Shown: piece by piece, positions 24,226 to 36,574 of the stretch | How the letters are laid out: every line of letters starts with the position of its first letter | Numbering within the stretch: the first letter of the stretch is position 1 | NCBI RefSeq assembly: GCF_040412425.1 | Contig: NC_089795.1 | Location: 85,417,663 to 85,481,662, forward strand | DNA: 64,000 bases | Source of the DNA: Macrobrachium rosenbergii | Taxonomy: Eukaryota > Arthropoda > Malacostraca > Decapoda > Palaemonidae | Direction: 5' to 3' | Program-made: the position numbers and the translations under genes | Notes under the pieces: model-generated | Told to the model about the DNA's origin: nothing | The model's input: the letters and a program-made list of their open reading frames with translations, nothing else | Databases searched by the model: none

Positions 24226-24690
24226 CCATTCCATTAAGGAATTACACAATAATTAAAATCTTACTTTACATCTAATATTACAGTATAAAACATTCAGTAC
24301 GTGATTTTAAAAGTCCATTCTTTTTACCAGAAAACAAAATCTGGAAAAAATGAGGAAAAGAGTATTTACTTGATAAGCATTGTAAAGGAATTACATGATT
24401 ATAGACATAAAATATTATTTTGTTGCTAGGTTTCATTCAGTAGCTTTTCTAAATCATGTAATTAATAACTGACGGTATATTAGCTCTAAGCTGAGCTTAT
24501 TAATATTGTACAGTTTCCTAATGCGATGATATTTCCACTCTTATATGTTCTCGTGATGACGGGAAGGGATTTCCCCTTAGTTTTGGGAATAAATAAATGA
24601 AAAAGAGGATTTTCCGTCGATTTGCTGCCTTATTCATTGTTCTTATACGCTCATAAAATCACGCTCGCGCGCTCAAACACACACACGCAC
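24226..24690. other. AT-rich unique DNA
   Basis: No gene or repeat recognised. Confidence 0.5.
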
Positions 24691-24840
24691 ACGCATATAT
24701 ATGTATATATATATGTATCTATATATATATATATGCATGTATATGTATGTATATATGTATATATATTTTTATGTATAGTTTTATATACATATATATATGT
24801 ATATGTATGTATATATGTGTATATACCTATATGTATTACT
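24670..24840. repeat. CA/TA/TG low-complexity block
   Basis: Short (CA)n at 24676-24696, then mixed tatatgtatgtata motifs. Confidence 0.8.
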
Positions 24841-25121
24841 ACCACCCTTGTGGCATATCGTTAGATATACATGAGCTTGTAGACTTGATTGGGCTTATGA
24901 AACAATATACCCAAACACACTTCTATGCATGTGCAAGCGCGTGCACATATAAATATCAATAACTCCTCAGTGTTCGCCCCCTGTATGTAACTCTGTGTGT
25001 GTGTGTGTTTGTGACACTGCGCTGAAAGGGGTTGAGTTGTTGTTGAATGTCCCTCAGGGATAAGGGGGCCAAGGGCTTGGTTAAGAGGGGACTGGATGGA
25101 TAGGTAGTGTAAGGGGGAGGG

Positions 25122-25126
<5 letters not shown>

Positions 25127-25176
<50 letters not shown>

Positions 25177-25254
25177 GCAGGGACGACGTGAGTTACAACA
25201 CCAGTCACTTCTGAAGCCTAGAGATTTTGCCACAGGGACGCTTTCCTGCTTGTG

Positions 25255-25293
<39 letters not shown>
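25127..25293. repeat. two (GA)n tracts
   Basis: (GA)n at 25127-25172 and 25257-25293, with an 84-bp unique spacer. The preceding 24841-25126 is unique, with a (GT)n patch near 24993-25010. Confidence 0.93.
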
Positions 25294-25294
<1 letters not shown>

Positions 25295-25410
25295 AAGTGG
25301 GTAAAATGTGCTTTGGTTCATTTTCAAAATCTTTGGCTTTTAATGGATGTGCCCTCTATCTTGATTAATTTCTGGCTTAATGTAAGATATGAGAGAGTAT
25401 GAAGCGTGTA

Positions 25411-25411
<1 letters not shown>

Positions 25412-25488
<77 letters not shown>
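25412..25488. repeat. (AT)n microsatellite
   Basis: About 38 perfect AT units. Confidence 0.95.
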
Positions 25489-25490
<2 letters not shown>

Positions 25491-26268
25491 ATTAGTTTTT
25501 TGTATTATTTGCAACTTGCTTCAATGAGATTGGTTATTGTATGTATCCTATATTTTGTTGCGCTTAGGTTACAGCCTTCAGAGTAATGAATATCTTAACA
25601 GAACAAAAATTTGCAAGTCGGGAAATTTGGAATGGGTGTTTTTATCTTAGCCTACCTTACTTAAAATACTGTATGTTGCTGTAATTGATTTATATATATT
25701 ATCCATGACAATTTAATTTTTTTATAAGTCCTATAAGAATTAATTTATGAGAGAGTAGATGCTCTCATCGAAAATAATCAGCTTTATAAATATATCGGAC
25801 AATAATACAACTCTCTCTTCTTGATATATTTAAAAACAAGCGTAGAACAAGCAAGTTTGAGCCTATGTATGTATGCATGCGGTTATATGTATTTGTGTAT
25901 GTAAGTATGCATGTATAACTGTATGTATGTACGTATGTAAGTAAATATGTATGTATGAGAAGAGACACGTCACAGGAACGATTCAGACAGCATTCTTCCA
26001 AAGTGATGTTTTTGTCCAAAAAAATAATGGCAGTGTTCATCTTTTTTTTTTTGTAACCCCATGACGGAAAGGACGCTTTTAAAAATAATGATGTGTATAA
26101 CGCAAACAACAATATGAAATTTTAATCGAGTTAAAGTTTAATTGTATTATTCAACGTCCTCGGTTTATTTTTGTTATGGAAATGTTTTATCTCCCTTACG
26201 TAAACACGTTCACAAACGTGTTGTCATTTTTAGTCTAATTCTGGAAAAGGTATTTGTTCCTACACGGT
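25489..26268. other. AT-rich unique DNA
   Basis: A (GTAT)n-like patch lies at 25863-25958 (gtatgtatgcatgc, gtatgtaagtatg). No gene seen. Confidence 0.5.
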
Positions 26269-26326
26269 ATACAAACCATCGTCCTTTACATTATGACATG
26301 TAATGTAAAGGACCTCAGGTTTGTAT
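26269..26326. repeat. two-part hairpin, 9 + 13 bp stem
   Basis: Left arm atacaaacc-atc-gtcctttacatta; right arm taatgtaaaggac-ctc-aggtttgtat; loop tgacatg. The two paired blocks are perfect and separated by a symmetric internal loop. It may be a short foldback element or the relic of one. No tract sequence is involved. Confidence 0.85.
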
Positions 26327-26931
26327 AGTTATGAAAAATACAAATTACTTAAAAAAATTCGTGACGTTAGTGTGGATTATTTCCGGGCTCCTCCAAAGCC
26401 CCTTCAGTGACGGGAAGCAATATAAACAAGCCGTAACCTCATTACCAAGTTATTTTATGATCGATAACTTAATTACCGTCATTAGTGTGAAGAGATACGA
26501 CGGAATCTCCATCTTGATCAGTCTCATTACTCGACCTCACGATGAATTATGGCCTCATGGAAACCACCTGATTTCATACGAGGGAGAAAGTTAATTAAGG
26601 GTCGGATTAGAACTTCGATGATCTATTGAAATTTTGACGGGGAAATAATGCAGTCAGGCTTTAAAGTTCCATTATAATTTCGAAGGGGATTGTTACGTTT
26701 TACGTCAAGTTGCTTAATTTTGTTAGTCTAGCTTTCAGAAGTGGATTGCACCGCTAGCTTTGCTGTGTTAGGTGATAAAGACTGATCATTAATTCTGTAC
26801 GTGGACGTTCATTATGATTTTTTAAAATTTGGCAACTGTGTATATGAAAGTTTTGTCCATATATATATGTATACATTTGTTTGTGTGCTTGTGTATATGT
26901 ATTCATATATATATGTGCATGTGTATATATA
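26327..26931. other. complex unique DNA, candidate CNE
   Basis: 26340-26620 has mixed composition with aatataaacaagcc (forkhead-like), taattaccg, gttaattaagg and several attag/tcattac sites. An 87-codon plus frame (26331-26594) has no recognisable domain. Possible regulatory DNA by inference. Confidence 0.3.
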
Positions 26932-27410
<479 letters not shown>

Positions 27411-27756
27411 TTTTAGTTTTCTGTAAAAGAAAATTGTTTAGATGGCTATTTGTCTGTCCGTCCGCACTTTTCTGTCCACCCTCAGGTCTTAAAAGCTACT
27501 GAGGCTAGAGGGCTGCAAATTGACATGTTAATCATCCACTTTCCAGTCATCAAACATATCAAATTGCAGCCCTCTAGCCTCGGTAGTTTTTATGTTATGT
27601 AAGTTTAAAGTTAGCCATTATCGCACGTCTGGCACCGCCATAGGTGCCAAAAAACAGGCCACCACCGGGACGTGGCTGAAAGTTTCATACAGCATTATAC
27701 GCTGTACAGAAAACTCGATTGCGCCGAAGAAACTTCTGCGCATTTTTTACTTGTTT
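27411..27756 (+). mobile_element. family H, short subtype
   Basis: Complete ends: ttttagttttctgtaaaag and acagaaaactcgattgcg, terminal hairpin with one mismatch (cttctgcgc), attttttacttgttt. It lacks the ccaccgaaagatagatct hairpin: the sequence runs from gcattatac straight to gctgtacag. In long copies that hairpin is flanked by cattatac and gattatac, so deletion between the attatac direct repeats explains the short form. Confidence 0.85.
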
Positions 27757-28866
27757 CAACGTAGAATCCTTTTTATTCATTCTAAATGGAGCAATGACGT
27801 GTTACATGCTAGATTTTTCTCAAGAAATGTTTATTTTATTGATCTAAAATCTAATCGGGTTTTGTTTTTCTTTTCAGGTACGTAAAATGGCAGTGATCGT
27901 GTTCACTTCGTCAGCCTGTGTTACTGGTAGGGCCAAACCTTTTTTGGTAAATGCTGTAAGTTTTCATTTGTTTCCAGAATTCCCCCATGAGCTGGTTCAT
28001 TGTTCGATTTTGCTAATATTTATAAATTTTTCCTAATCCTTTATACGATCCACTTTTGTCCATCTCTCGGTGGGAAATACAATGTGTAAAAACTAAGTAT
28101 ATGAATAACAATACTTGTACTCAGTGATGCATACAAAAACAACATGTTTGAGGCATTTTGGGAGCTTTAGGTTAGTGTTTTTAATGTAGTACGTTTTTCG
28201 TATACCAAGTGTTAATGATTTCAATGTGAGTTAATTTATCATAATGCCATTTTATAGTAAAAAAAAATTATCGCTGGTAGAATTCTTAGTAGTAAAGCAG
28301 AATGATATAGGGCACAGTGTTTAGTCTTATGTATCTTAAAAACGATATTCCTATACCTTTCTTATATGTGTGTGTGTGATATGTTAATCATAGGACTTAG
28401 AGTCGTATTTGTAAATGTTATACACACAGTCTGTTAAGGAAATAGGAATTACGAAAAAGCGTAAGTATAGCATAGGTCTTCTTTTTAGTAAATAAAAAAA
28501 GGGAGATGTACTGCATTCACGATTTTTAATTAGAAACGAAAGCTGGTTGGTTATCAAAAAAAAAAAAAGTTTGTTTGCATATGCCTTTGGTGAAGGGGCG
28601 TTCGCCAGTTTTGTAGATCCTGCAGTTCCCACGCCCACATAAGAAATCGTAATCAGAATGCGGGAGGTTACATAGCTTCCTTAGGAAACCAGACTTAATA
28701 ACAATTTTTCCCCCCCCACCCTTTCACCCACCCAAGCTGAATTAATTTATTTTAAGAACTAGTAGCTACGGCAAAACAGTTGTCTCCTACTGTGTATCAT
28801 GGGAGTTATGGAAAAATTCATTTACGTAAGCTTTTGTTCTTATTCACATTGAGCTTTATATAAGCC
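27757..28866. other. AT-rich unique DNA
   Basis: No gene or repeat recognised. There is a C-rich patch at ~28709-28735 and short A runs. Open frames are short and featureless. Confidence 0.5.
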
Positions 28867-28952
28867 TCAAAATGAACGCCATATTCTTTTGAAGCTTGAT
28901 TTTCAAGTCGTGGCCCCTGTGGGTTTGTTCCATACGAATAGGGTTCATCTTC

Positions 28953-29019
<67 letters not shown>

Positions 29020-29020
29020 T
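28867..29020 (+). mobile_element. family R retroposon, 5'-truncated, (AAT)n tail
   Basis: Starts within the family at caaaatgaacgccatattc, continues with tttgaagcttgattttcaag, cccctgtgggtttgttcc and gaatagggttcatcttctt, then the (AAT)n tail (28953-29017). The 5' truncation and constant 3' end are typical of target-primed retroposition. Confidence 0.82.
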
Positions 29021-29148
29021 GATGTATGAATCAGGACTAAAATCTTATGAATAATTACCTTTTTGATGTTTTCTAACACTCAATCGATTTGCAAAAATGA
29101 TACACCACATCCGGATCCCAAAAATGTTAAAAAAAAAAAAACAAAAAT
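29021..29148. other. short unique spacer
   Basis: AT-rich, with a poly(A) run at ~29130-29140 next to the family H terminus. Confidence 0.5.
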
Positions 29149-29663
29149 ACAAGTAAAAAATGCTCCGAACTTACTTCGACGCAATCAAGTTTTGTGTACA
29201 GCGTATAATGCTGTATAAAACTTTCAGCCGCGGCCCATGAAACACAGCAACGGTCCGGTGGTGGTCAGTGTTGTTGGTACCTATAGCTGGCCAGGAGTAC
29301 GATTAAGGCTAACTTTAACAGCGTATAATCAAGGCCACCGAAAATAGATCTATCTTTCGGTGTTCTCTGTATAATGCTGTATGAGCCGCGGCCCACGAAA
29401 CTTTAACCACGGCCCGGTGGTGTCCTACCCTATATCATTGCCAGAAGCACGTTTATGGCTATCTTTAACCTTAAATAAAATGAAAACTACTGAGGCTAGA
29501 GGGCTGCAATTTGGTATGTTTGATGATTGGACGGTGGATGATCAACATACCAATTTGCAGCCCTCTATCCTCAGTAGTTTTTGAGATCTGAGGGCGGACA
29601 GAAAAAGTGCGGACGGACAGACAAAGCTGGCACAACAGTCTTCTTTTACAGAAAACTAAAAAT
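29149..29663 (-). mobile_element. composite family H element: short-form half fused to long-form body
   Basis: Read on the minus strand, 29663-29320 is a long-form element: ttttagttttctgtaaaag, foldback, and ccgaaagatagatct hairpin to gattatacgct. From 29319 to 29149 the sequence re-enters the family at gttaaagttagccttaatcg and proceeds through gcattatacgctgtaca (short form, hairpin deleted) to a mutated terminal hairpin and attttttacttgt. The 3' half is therefore present twice, from two subtypes. Confidence 0.82.
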
Positions 29664-30549
29664 GGTAGATGAAAGAACTATCAAACAAGCGGTTGACTAC
29701 CATATCTTTGAAACTGAAGGACCAGTCTTTATATTTGTTGTTGTGATCCGTTTTTCAATCGATTTAAGGGATAATTCAATTAAGCCCCTTAATTTGTTTT
29801 TTAGATTCATTGGAGAATATGCCAGTGGGCTGTTGTGCCAATTGAAGTATGAAAAATTGTATGACTGTTGTTTTTCCCTGTGCTTCAATTTCGACGTTCA
29901 AATGAGTATAGCTCGTTTACTGTAATTAAATCCACATTTTAGCTTGAAATATGGCTTCATAAACAGTGATTATAATTACAGAATTAACCATTCATTAATT
30001 CTAAATTTTGCCAATTATCTTTTTATACTGCATAATTGTATGCTTTCACACGAACATTCGGAAAAAATAGTTTTTTTATATTTCATGATTGTATAAAAAG
30101 GATGGTTTTTTTTATATTTCCTGAGATTCTATAATAGAATTTATTCATGCGTTACCTTTGTGGTCAGTAGGGCTTAAAAAATGCTGCGCAATACAAATAT
30201 CTGTTGATGTATATTTTTTATTTAAGCCTATATTTGTAATTCAGTTTTGCAATGGTGATAAGGGAAAGAGTAAACAAAAAGCAGAGTCGGTAATAGGATG
30301 ATAACTCTACGGTGATTCCTACCCACATTTAACTTACTCATCGTTATAATAAAGACTCGTCTGGGTTGACGAATTTGATTTTTATATATTTCTTTTGTCT
30401 ATTGTATTTCGTTATTTTGCTTATTGTATTTGCGCGGTTCTTCTTCCTTATCATAAGAATGTCATCTTAAGTGTTAAGTGCATTTTTCACTGCTGTACGA
30501 TACTAGTACAATACTGCGAGTGATTTGGAAACACAATGTGAGCTTTCCA

Positions 30550-30550
<1 letters not shown>
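29664..30550. other. AT-rich unique DNA
   Basis: A plus frame covering 29581-29925 is partly read-through of the family H end and shows no domain. Otherwise featureless. Confidence 0.5.

Positions 30551-30595
<45 letters not shown>
30551..30595. repeat. (ATT)n microsatellite
   Basis: 15 ATT units. Confidence 0.95.
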
Positions 30596-30596
<1 letters not shown>

Positions 30597-30791
30597 TCTT
30601 CTTGAGATTATTAGCTATACTTAGCAGCAACACCAGCATTATATCAGTGGCAAATATCTATTCATCTTTGATGATATTTTGCGTAACATTAATTTGTTTA
30701 AACCTATTTCATTCATCATGGTTCTTCATTTCCGTCATAATATCGCCTGTAGAAGCCATACCCTCATCTTTTATGGGGAAGGTGTTAGTTG

Positions 30792-30797
<6 letters not shown>

Positions 30798-30861
<64 letters not shown>
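30798..30861. repeat. (CT)n microsatellite
   Basis: 32 CT units. The preceding ~200 bp is unique. Confidence 0.95.
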
Positions 30862-30864
<3 letters not shown>

Positions 30865-32003
30865 TTTGGATGAGGGACTTGAATGGAGTGCAGGAGGGAT
30901 GTAAGGGTGATATGGGCATGGGATGGGTGTTCCTGGAAGGGTGCTATTATAGCAGGGGGGCCTTTTAGGCCGACATACTAAACCTGTCTCATCGATCTTT
31001 TGGGTTTGGTACGGGGAGGGGGAGGGGTTGGTTACGAGGAGGGGATGGTGGGTGGGTGGTAGGGGAGGATGGATAAAGGAGCTGAAAGACCATCTCGTCC
31101 CTGAAGAGGAGGAGGAGGAGCAGGAGGAGGAGGAGGAGGAGGAAGGATAAGAAGGAGAAGTGAAGAAGGGTAAGTGTGGTAGGGAAATAAAGAAGATGAA
31201 AAATTGCTTGAGAAGGAATTAAAAGAAGGAGCTTTAAGAAATTTCCAGGCAGTACTTGGAATAATAAGAAGACTTGAAGTTACGTAATTAGAACGGGGAA
31301 TAATAAGAAAACTCGTAACTATGGAGGGGGAAAGACTTGAAGTTGCGTAATTAGAACAGTATGATAATTTGATCACGGTAACTGTAGAAGGGTGATCTGA
31401 GAGGATTAGTTAATACTTCAATCTAAGAAGTATAATAAATTATATAACTATGGAAGGAAAGAGTAAATGAAAAAAAATGTTTGAATATTAAGAAAAACTA
31501 GAATTATTGGAATAGAAATTGTAAGAAAACAAGAGCCAAGTTGAGGGAAAAAGGCCATGTGAGGATTATGAGACGTTTATTGAGGCTGAAGTAATAAAAT
31601 TTAACTTCCTAATGAGATCTAATTTTCTTAAAGGTTAAGAAAAGCAAGTAACGGAGATTAAACAATAAGAGAAGAATGTATCATTGTGAGGAAGGTGGAA
31701 TAATGGGGGTACTGAACTGAATCAATAGAAAACTGCCAATGGAAATAATTCTGGTCACGAACCACTTCGAGATAAAATTGAGTTGAATGTGGAATGAAAG
31801 GTGGAAAGGCGTCGAAGCAAAGGGAAAAAAATAAAGGTCAGTGGAGAACAGAGAAATGTGGAATGTCGGTGGGCGATTGTGTAAATTTAGCGAAGTAAAT
31901 GGTAAACCAGTGATGTGTGGCGAAAGGAAAAAGAACTGGAATAAAAATGCAGAATGAATGGGCAACTTTAATGAGTTGGAATAAAAAGGAAGGTTGGAGA
32001 CAG

Positions 32004-32007
<4 letters not shown>
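30862..32007. other. purine-rich unique DNA with G-run cluster and (GGA)n
   Basis: G runs at 31013-31072 (ggggagggggagggg, gaggggatggtgggtggg) can form G-quadruplexes on the plus strand. (GGA)n lies at 31106-31143. 31200-31700 contains loosely recurring phrases (ggaataataagaagacttgaagttacgtaattag at ~31256 and ~31297-31350), suggesting an eroded ~65-bp duplication. Minus-strand Pro/Ser-rich frames here are composition artefacts. Confidence 0.55.

Positions 32008-32057
<50 letters not shown>
32008..32057. repeat. (GA)n microsatellite
   Basis: 25 GA units. Confidence 0.95.
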
Positions 32058-32059
<2 letters not shown>

Positions 32060-32223
32060 GATTAGGATCCTCCTATTGTTATGCAAACAAGTTGTTTCTC
32101 TGAAACCCTTTGATCTGATAGTGAGGGTTTCATCATTTCTTGCTCTTTTGTCTCATTCCACCCTTTGTACTTTTCATTCCGTTGACCACCTTTCCTACTC
32201 CACACAGGCCTCACCAGAGTCAG

Positions 32224-32224
<1 letters not shown>

Positions 32225-32285
<61 letters not shown>
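32225..32285. repeat. (CT)n microsatellite
   Basis: 30 CT units ending in a C run. It lies 168 bp after a (GA)n of similar length, so the two could pair. Confidence 0.95.
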
Positions 32286-32287
<2 letters not shown>

Positions 32288-32939
32288 CCCTTACTCACGT
32301 CTTATTCCGGAAGCGTGGTCAACATTTGGTAGGAAACGGAAGCCAGCTATAAAACCCCTTAAACCAGATATTTTTTCACAAAAGAAAAGTCTTGTTTGAA
32401 TGAAATTCCTCTGTCGCTATTTTTTTTATAATCTTATTCATTATTCTTTCCCGCTTTTTTGGCAGACGCATGAAATATTCATTTCCATCTCTGGTACACG
32501 AAATATTTTTCATTTTATTTTTATCTGTTTTGATGGGACGTTCATTGCACTTGTTATAGCAGATGAGTTGAACGGAAGCCTTCTCTCATTTTCCAAGTAA
32601 CCTTTATCTCTGCGATACGTTACGGCTCATAGTATTTTTTTATACGTTTATTTCGTTATCCTCTTAATAGATTAAATCACATTCTGCGCTCTGAGAAGGA
32701 ATTAAGTTAAGTGCTTTTTCGTTTGTAAGTCATATTACATTTTTCTTTTAGTGGGGTTTTGTGCGGAATGGGATGGTGGGCCAAACATTTTTACCGCTGT
32801 GAAGAGGAAATCTGTGGAGGAAAATTCAACTTGAAGTGTGTACTAATGTTATCTCCACAGTTTTCTGTCGTGACTTTGAGTCTGTTGTGCTGATAGTTTT
32901 GTAATAATCGGTTCCTAGTCTGTTAAGTCATTCATTTTC
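32286..32939. other. AT-rich unique DNA
   Basis: No gene or repeat recognised. Confidence 0.5.
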
Positions 32940-32999
32940 ACACACACACACACACACATGAATATATATATATTTGCTTGTGTATGTGTGTGAGTATCT

Positions 33000-33079
<80 letters not shown>

Positions 33080-33110
33080 TTGTGTGTGTGTACGTGTATG
33101 TGTGTGTCAT
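32940..33110. repeat. (CA)n, (AT)n, (GT)n cluster
   Basis: (CA)n 32940-32958, (AT)n 33001-33079, then GT-rich sequence to ~33108. Confidence 0.92.
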
Positions 33111-33494
33111 CTGTGTCATATAGAATAAAACTGTAACGGGTTAAGGATGCTTGCGAAATGTTTTATTAAAAATAGACGCTTATAGATATATCTGAACACT
33201 TTCCTAACATCCTCTTATAGTAATATAAAGGCTTAGGATTCACGTGAAGGACCATTGAATTAAAACTAAGAATGTAAATCTCATTTCAGCTGTTGCTTTA
33301 GCTATGAATACTGATGAATATTTAGGTAAAGTTATTTTAAGTTTAAAGGATGGTATTTTCTCTATCAGTGTTTTAAAGATGAATTTAAATTCATTTCTCA
33401 AGGACTAGGTGATGTCAGCTCCATTCCAGAAGTAGTGGCTTTGTTATATTCCTTTGGTATTGCCGTCACGAGAATTAAGAGACATACGTATGAT

Positions 33495-33496
<2 letters not shown>
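33111..33496. other. AT-rich unique DNA
   Basis: No feature recognised. Confidence 0.5.

Positions 33497-33554
<58 letters not shown>
33497..33554. repeat. (CT)n tract, left flank of a family S insertion
   Basis: 29 CT units directly abutting the element. A matching CT tract abuts its other side. Confidence 0.95.
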
Positions 33555-33556
<2 letters not shown>

Positions 33557-33858
33557 AGGGTGGTAGTGTCGTCAGTGCACCTCACGTGGTGCACTGTAGA
33601 TTGTACGTAAGGTTCTTTGCAGTGTTCCTTCGGCCCCTAGCTGTAACCCTTTTCATTCCTATTACTGTACCTCCATTTATATTATCTTTCTTCCATCGTG
33701 CTATCCACCCCTCTCCGAACAATTATTTCATAGTGCAGCTGCGAGGTTTTCCTCCTGTTACACCTTTCAATCCTAACTGTTCTCAATTTCCTTTCCAGCG
33801 TTGAATGACCTCATAGGTCCCAGCGCTTGGCTTTTGGCCTAAATTCTTTATTGCATTC

Positions 33859-33861
<3 letters not shown>
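33555..33861 (+). mobile_element. family S SINE-like element inserted in (CT)n
   Basis: Begins ccagggtggtagtgtcgtca, includes the GTGCACC...GGTGCAC palindrome (degraded), gcgaggttttcctcctgtta, and ends tgacctcataggtcccagcg, ttggcctaaattc. CT runs on both sides imply insertion into a pre-existing CT microsatellite. No open frame with similarity to any protein. The family is about 300 bp. Confidence 0.85.

Positions 33862-33928
<67 letters not shown>
33862..33928. repeat. (CT)n tract, right flank of the family S insertion
   Basis: 33 CT units. Confidence 0.95.
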
Positions 33929-33930
<2 letters not shown>

Positions 33931-34997
33931 AAGGACTTGTATTTCAAAGGCTTTGCGCTCCTTGTGACCTCCCCTTAATTATTTTTTAAATTTTATATTC
34001 TCCTTGAATACCCCAAATATTTATTAATTATCAGTTGATATCATGCCATCATACATAACTAAACCTACCAGGGTTTAAGGAAGTCCAGGTCTGGTAGTTA
34101 TAACTTCCCAATTTCATCTCGAGTACGGAAGAAGGCGCTTCACGTTTGATCCTTTCCGAGGAAAATGGCACTCAGTTTTCTTCCCTTTTCGCTGAGAATG
34201 GACTGGGTTGGCCGTTATCCTCTTAGGGCACTAAATTTCCCCGCTATTCTGAGAAATGGTTAAGTTTTCATTCTACTCTCCCGAGGGGCAAAAACGGCCT
34301 TCCATTCTCCATTATGAAGGGAAATGTTAAAGTCATCGTTTTGTTTTCTGTAGAGCTGGGCAAGTTTCTATTCTCTCATTCCAAAAGGGGATTGGACATC
34401 CTCCTTTTCTTAGCACTGGAGAAAGGTATTTAGTGCCTGTTCTGTCTTTATTGCCTTATTTTCTCTTACGCATCGCCGTTTTCTTTTGTTTCTTTGGTAA
34501 CGTTTAAATTCTCGCGTTTTACGTTTCTTATATGAGGTTCCAGGTTTGACGTTACTCTCTATGGAAATGCAATTAAATTTATGTTTCCATTGAGGGGTTT
34601 CTATATTACTTCGAAGAAAATCAGGTCTAATAAGGACAAATAACATAGTCCTGTATTTTCCGAGGGAGAGCATAAGTATCAGTTCTCTCAGCCCTGTCCT
34701 GGAAGGATATTGCCTTTCTCAGCCTTTGTTTGGGATGAGAGGACATTTCCGCTGGATTCTCTTTTTCTGAGTTTCAACAGTATATGTTTCAATTCTCATC
34801 TACTTTGTCCTGAATGAAATGAGGAAATTTCCTGAAAGAGAACTGGAAACCAGTCTATGTACAGATTCTTACCTCTGGGATGAAACCGGATTTTCATTCA
34901 TTAATTAGACTTCCATTCAGTTTCGTTTCTCTAGTATAATATAAAAACTGACTTTCTATCCTTGCTGTAATATATGATGGGACAGCCTGTCTTCTTC
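33929..34997. other. unique DNA with an eroded repeat
   Basis: 34130-34700 contains loosely repeated phrases (agttttcattctactctccc, agtttctattctctcattcc, cattctccattatgaaggg) that suggest a very old tandem array of about 60-70 bp units. No gene seen. Confidence 0.45.
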
Positions 34998-35412
34998 CTC
35001 ATTTTGTATTTTCCTGTAGGTGAATTGGGAAAGAAATTCTGTGTTTTGTTTTTTCCCGTAGGTGAGTTAGGAAAGAAATGATGTATTTGGTTTTTTCCTG
35101 TAGGTGAATTGGGAAAGAAATTCTGTATTTTGTTTTTTCCTCTAGGTGAATTGGGAAAGAAATTCTGTATTTTGTTTTTTCCTGCAGGCGAATTTGGAAA
35201 GAAATCCTGATTTTGTTTTTTCCTCTAGGTGAATTGGGAAAGAAACTCTGTATTTCGTTTTTTCCTGCAGGCGAATTGGGAAAGAAATCCTGATTTTGTT
35301 TTTCCTCTAGGTGAATTGGGAAAGAAAATTTCGTTTTTTCTGTGAATGGGAAAGAAATTTGTATTTTTTTTTCCTGTAGGTGAATTGGGAAAGAAATCCT
35401 GTAATTTGTATT
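34998..35412. repeat. 42-bp minisatellite, ~10 units
   Basis: Units contain tttttcctgtaggtgaattg and ggaaagaaattctgtattt. Variation: cctctagg, cctgcagg and cccgtagg; truncated units near 35325-35360. 42 = 14 codons explains the minus open frame with KTKYRISFPIHLQE repeats. Confidence 0.93.
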
Positions 35413-36574
35413 GAAATTAATTTCAAGGAAAGACACGGCTCTAATTTCCGCTCTGTTATTTTGATAATGATTAATTGGCTTATGTTTTTCCTCGTCCAGG
35501 TAATAATTTCCAGGCGCGTTTTTTCTTTTAATAAGTGATTAGGTTGTTGTGTTCTCTGCTCTTCGTTGCTACCTATAAATGAGAGATATATTGTCTTTTT
35601 TATGGTATATTTTTATATTGTCGTTTTTACAGTATTTTATCTTTGGAAGGGAAAAGGATGACCATTTCTTTTTTGGAAAAAGCTGCATCTATACTTCATA
35701 GCAGAAACGGAGAGTATTATTTTCAGTTTTCCTTATATCTCATTATTCAGACTGATTTATTATTTATTTTTTTTTTTTGTGATCTCAAATACAAGTTAGG
35801 TATCCGTTCAGATGGTAATTTTCATTCTTCACTGACAATACAAGTTAATGATTAGATTTATATCTTACCTAGATGATTTCAAGGTCAGTTTTTGGAAGCA
35901 AAATATTTTTCATATAATTTTAATATTTTCAGTAGGAGAGATTGGAAACTGGTGCTCAATCTGTATGTTTTATTTTTTAGAATTAGGCGCTTGTTGATTA
36001 AAAATAAATTAGTTTTTGTTATGTAGTGCCTCTCAGCATTATTCTTATAGGGGATAGGAAATTTATCTGTCATCTATTAGAATAAATATTGAAAACCATT
36101 ACTGTTTTGTGTAGTTTTTCAATCTTTTTTGAAAAGGTTATGGAAACACCTTTCAGTCTTTCTAAATAATTAAGACTGATCTTCCTGCGAGTGACTGAAT
36201 GAATTTATTCAATCTTTTAAACGTTGTGACTCATCGAATATGTAAAGCTTTAATTCCACTGTTCATTGATGCGGGCTCCAATATCAGGTTATGCCAGCTC
36301 TCCTGTTCTAGGACATTTTTTTTCCATTTATAATGAAGTTAAAGTGCTTGTATTTTTTATGCTATCAAATGCGTATTTATATTTTGTTTCTAAGTTCGTT
36401 CATTATTTATTTCTTTTTTATAGGAAACCAATGTCTTCTAAAAGAGAAATATCCTGGAAGCTTTTGATAAGTAAAGAGGAATATAGTCACTGTTTTCTTA
36501 CATTCTGCAATTAGGAACTGATCGTTTTCTCGTGCTTTAAAGGAACACGTTAAACATGACTGGAATTGAAAGAC
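35413..36574. other. AT-rich unique DNA
   Basis: No gene or repeat recognised. Confidence 0.5.

Noticed and set aside
34999..35436. 145-codon KYRISFPIHLQE repeat frame
   Set aside because: Product of a 42-bp (14-codon) array.
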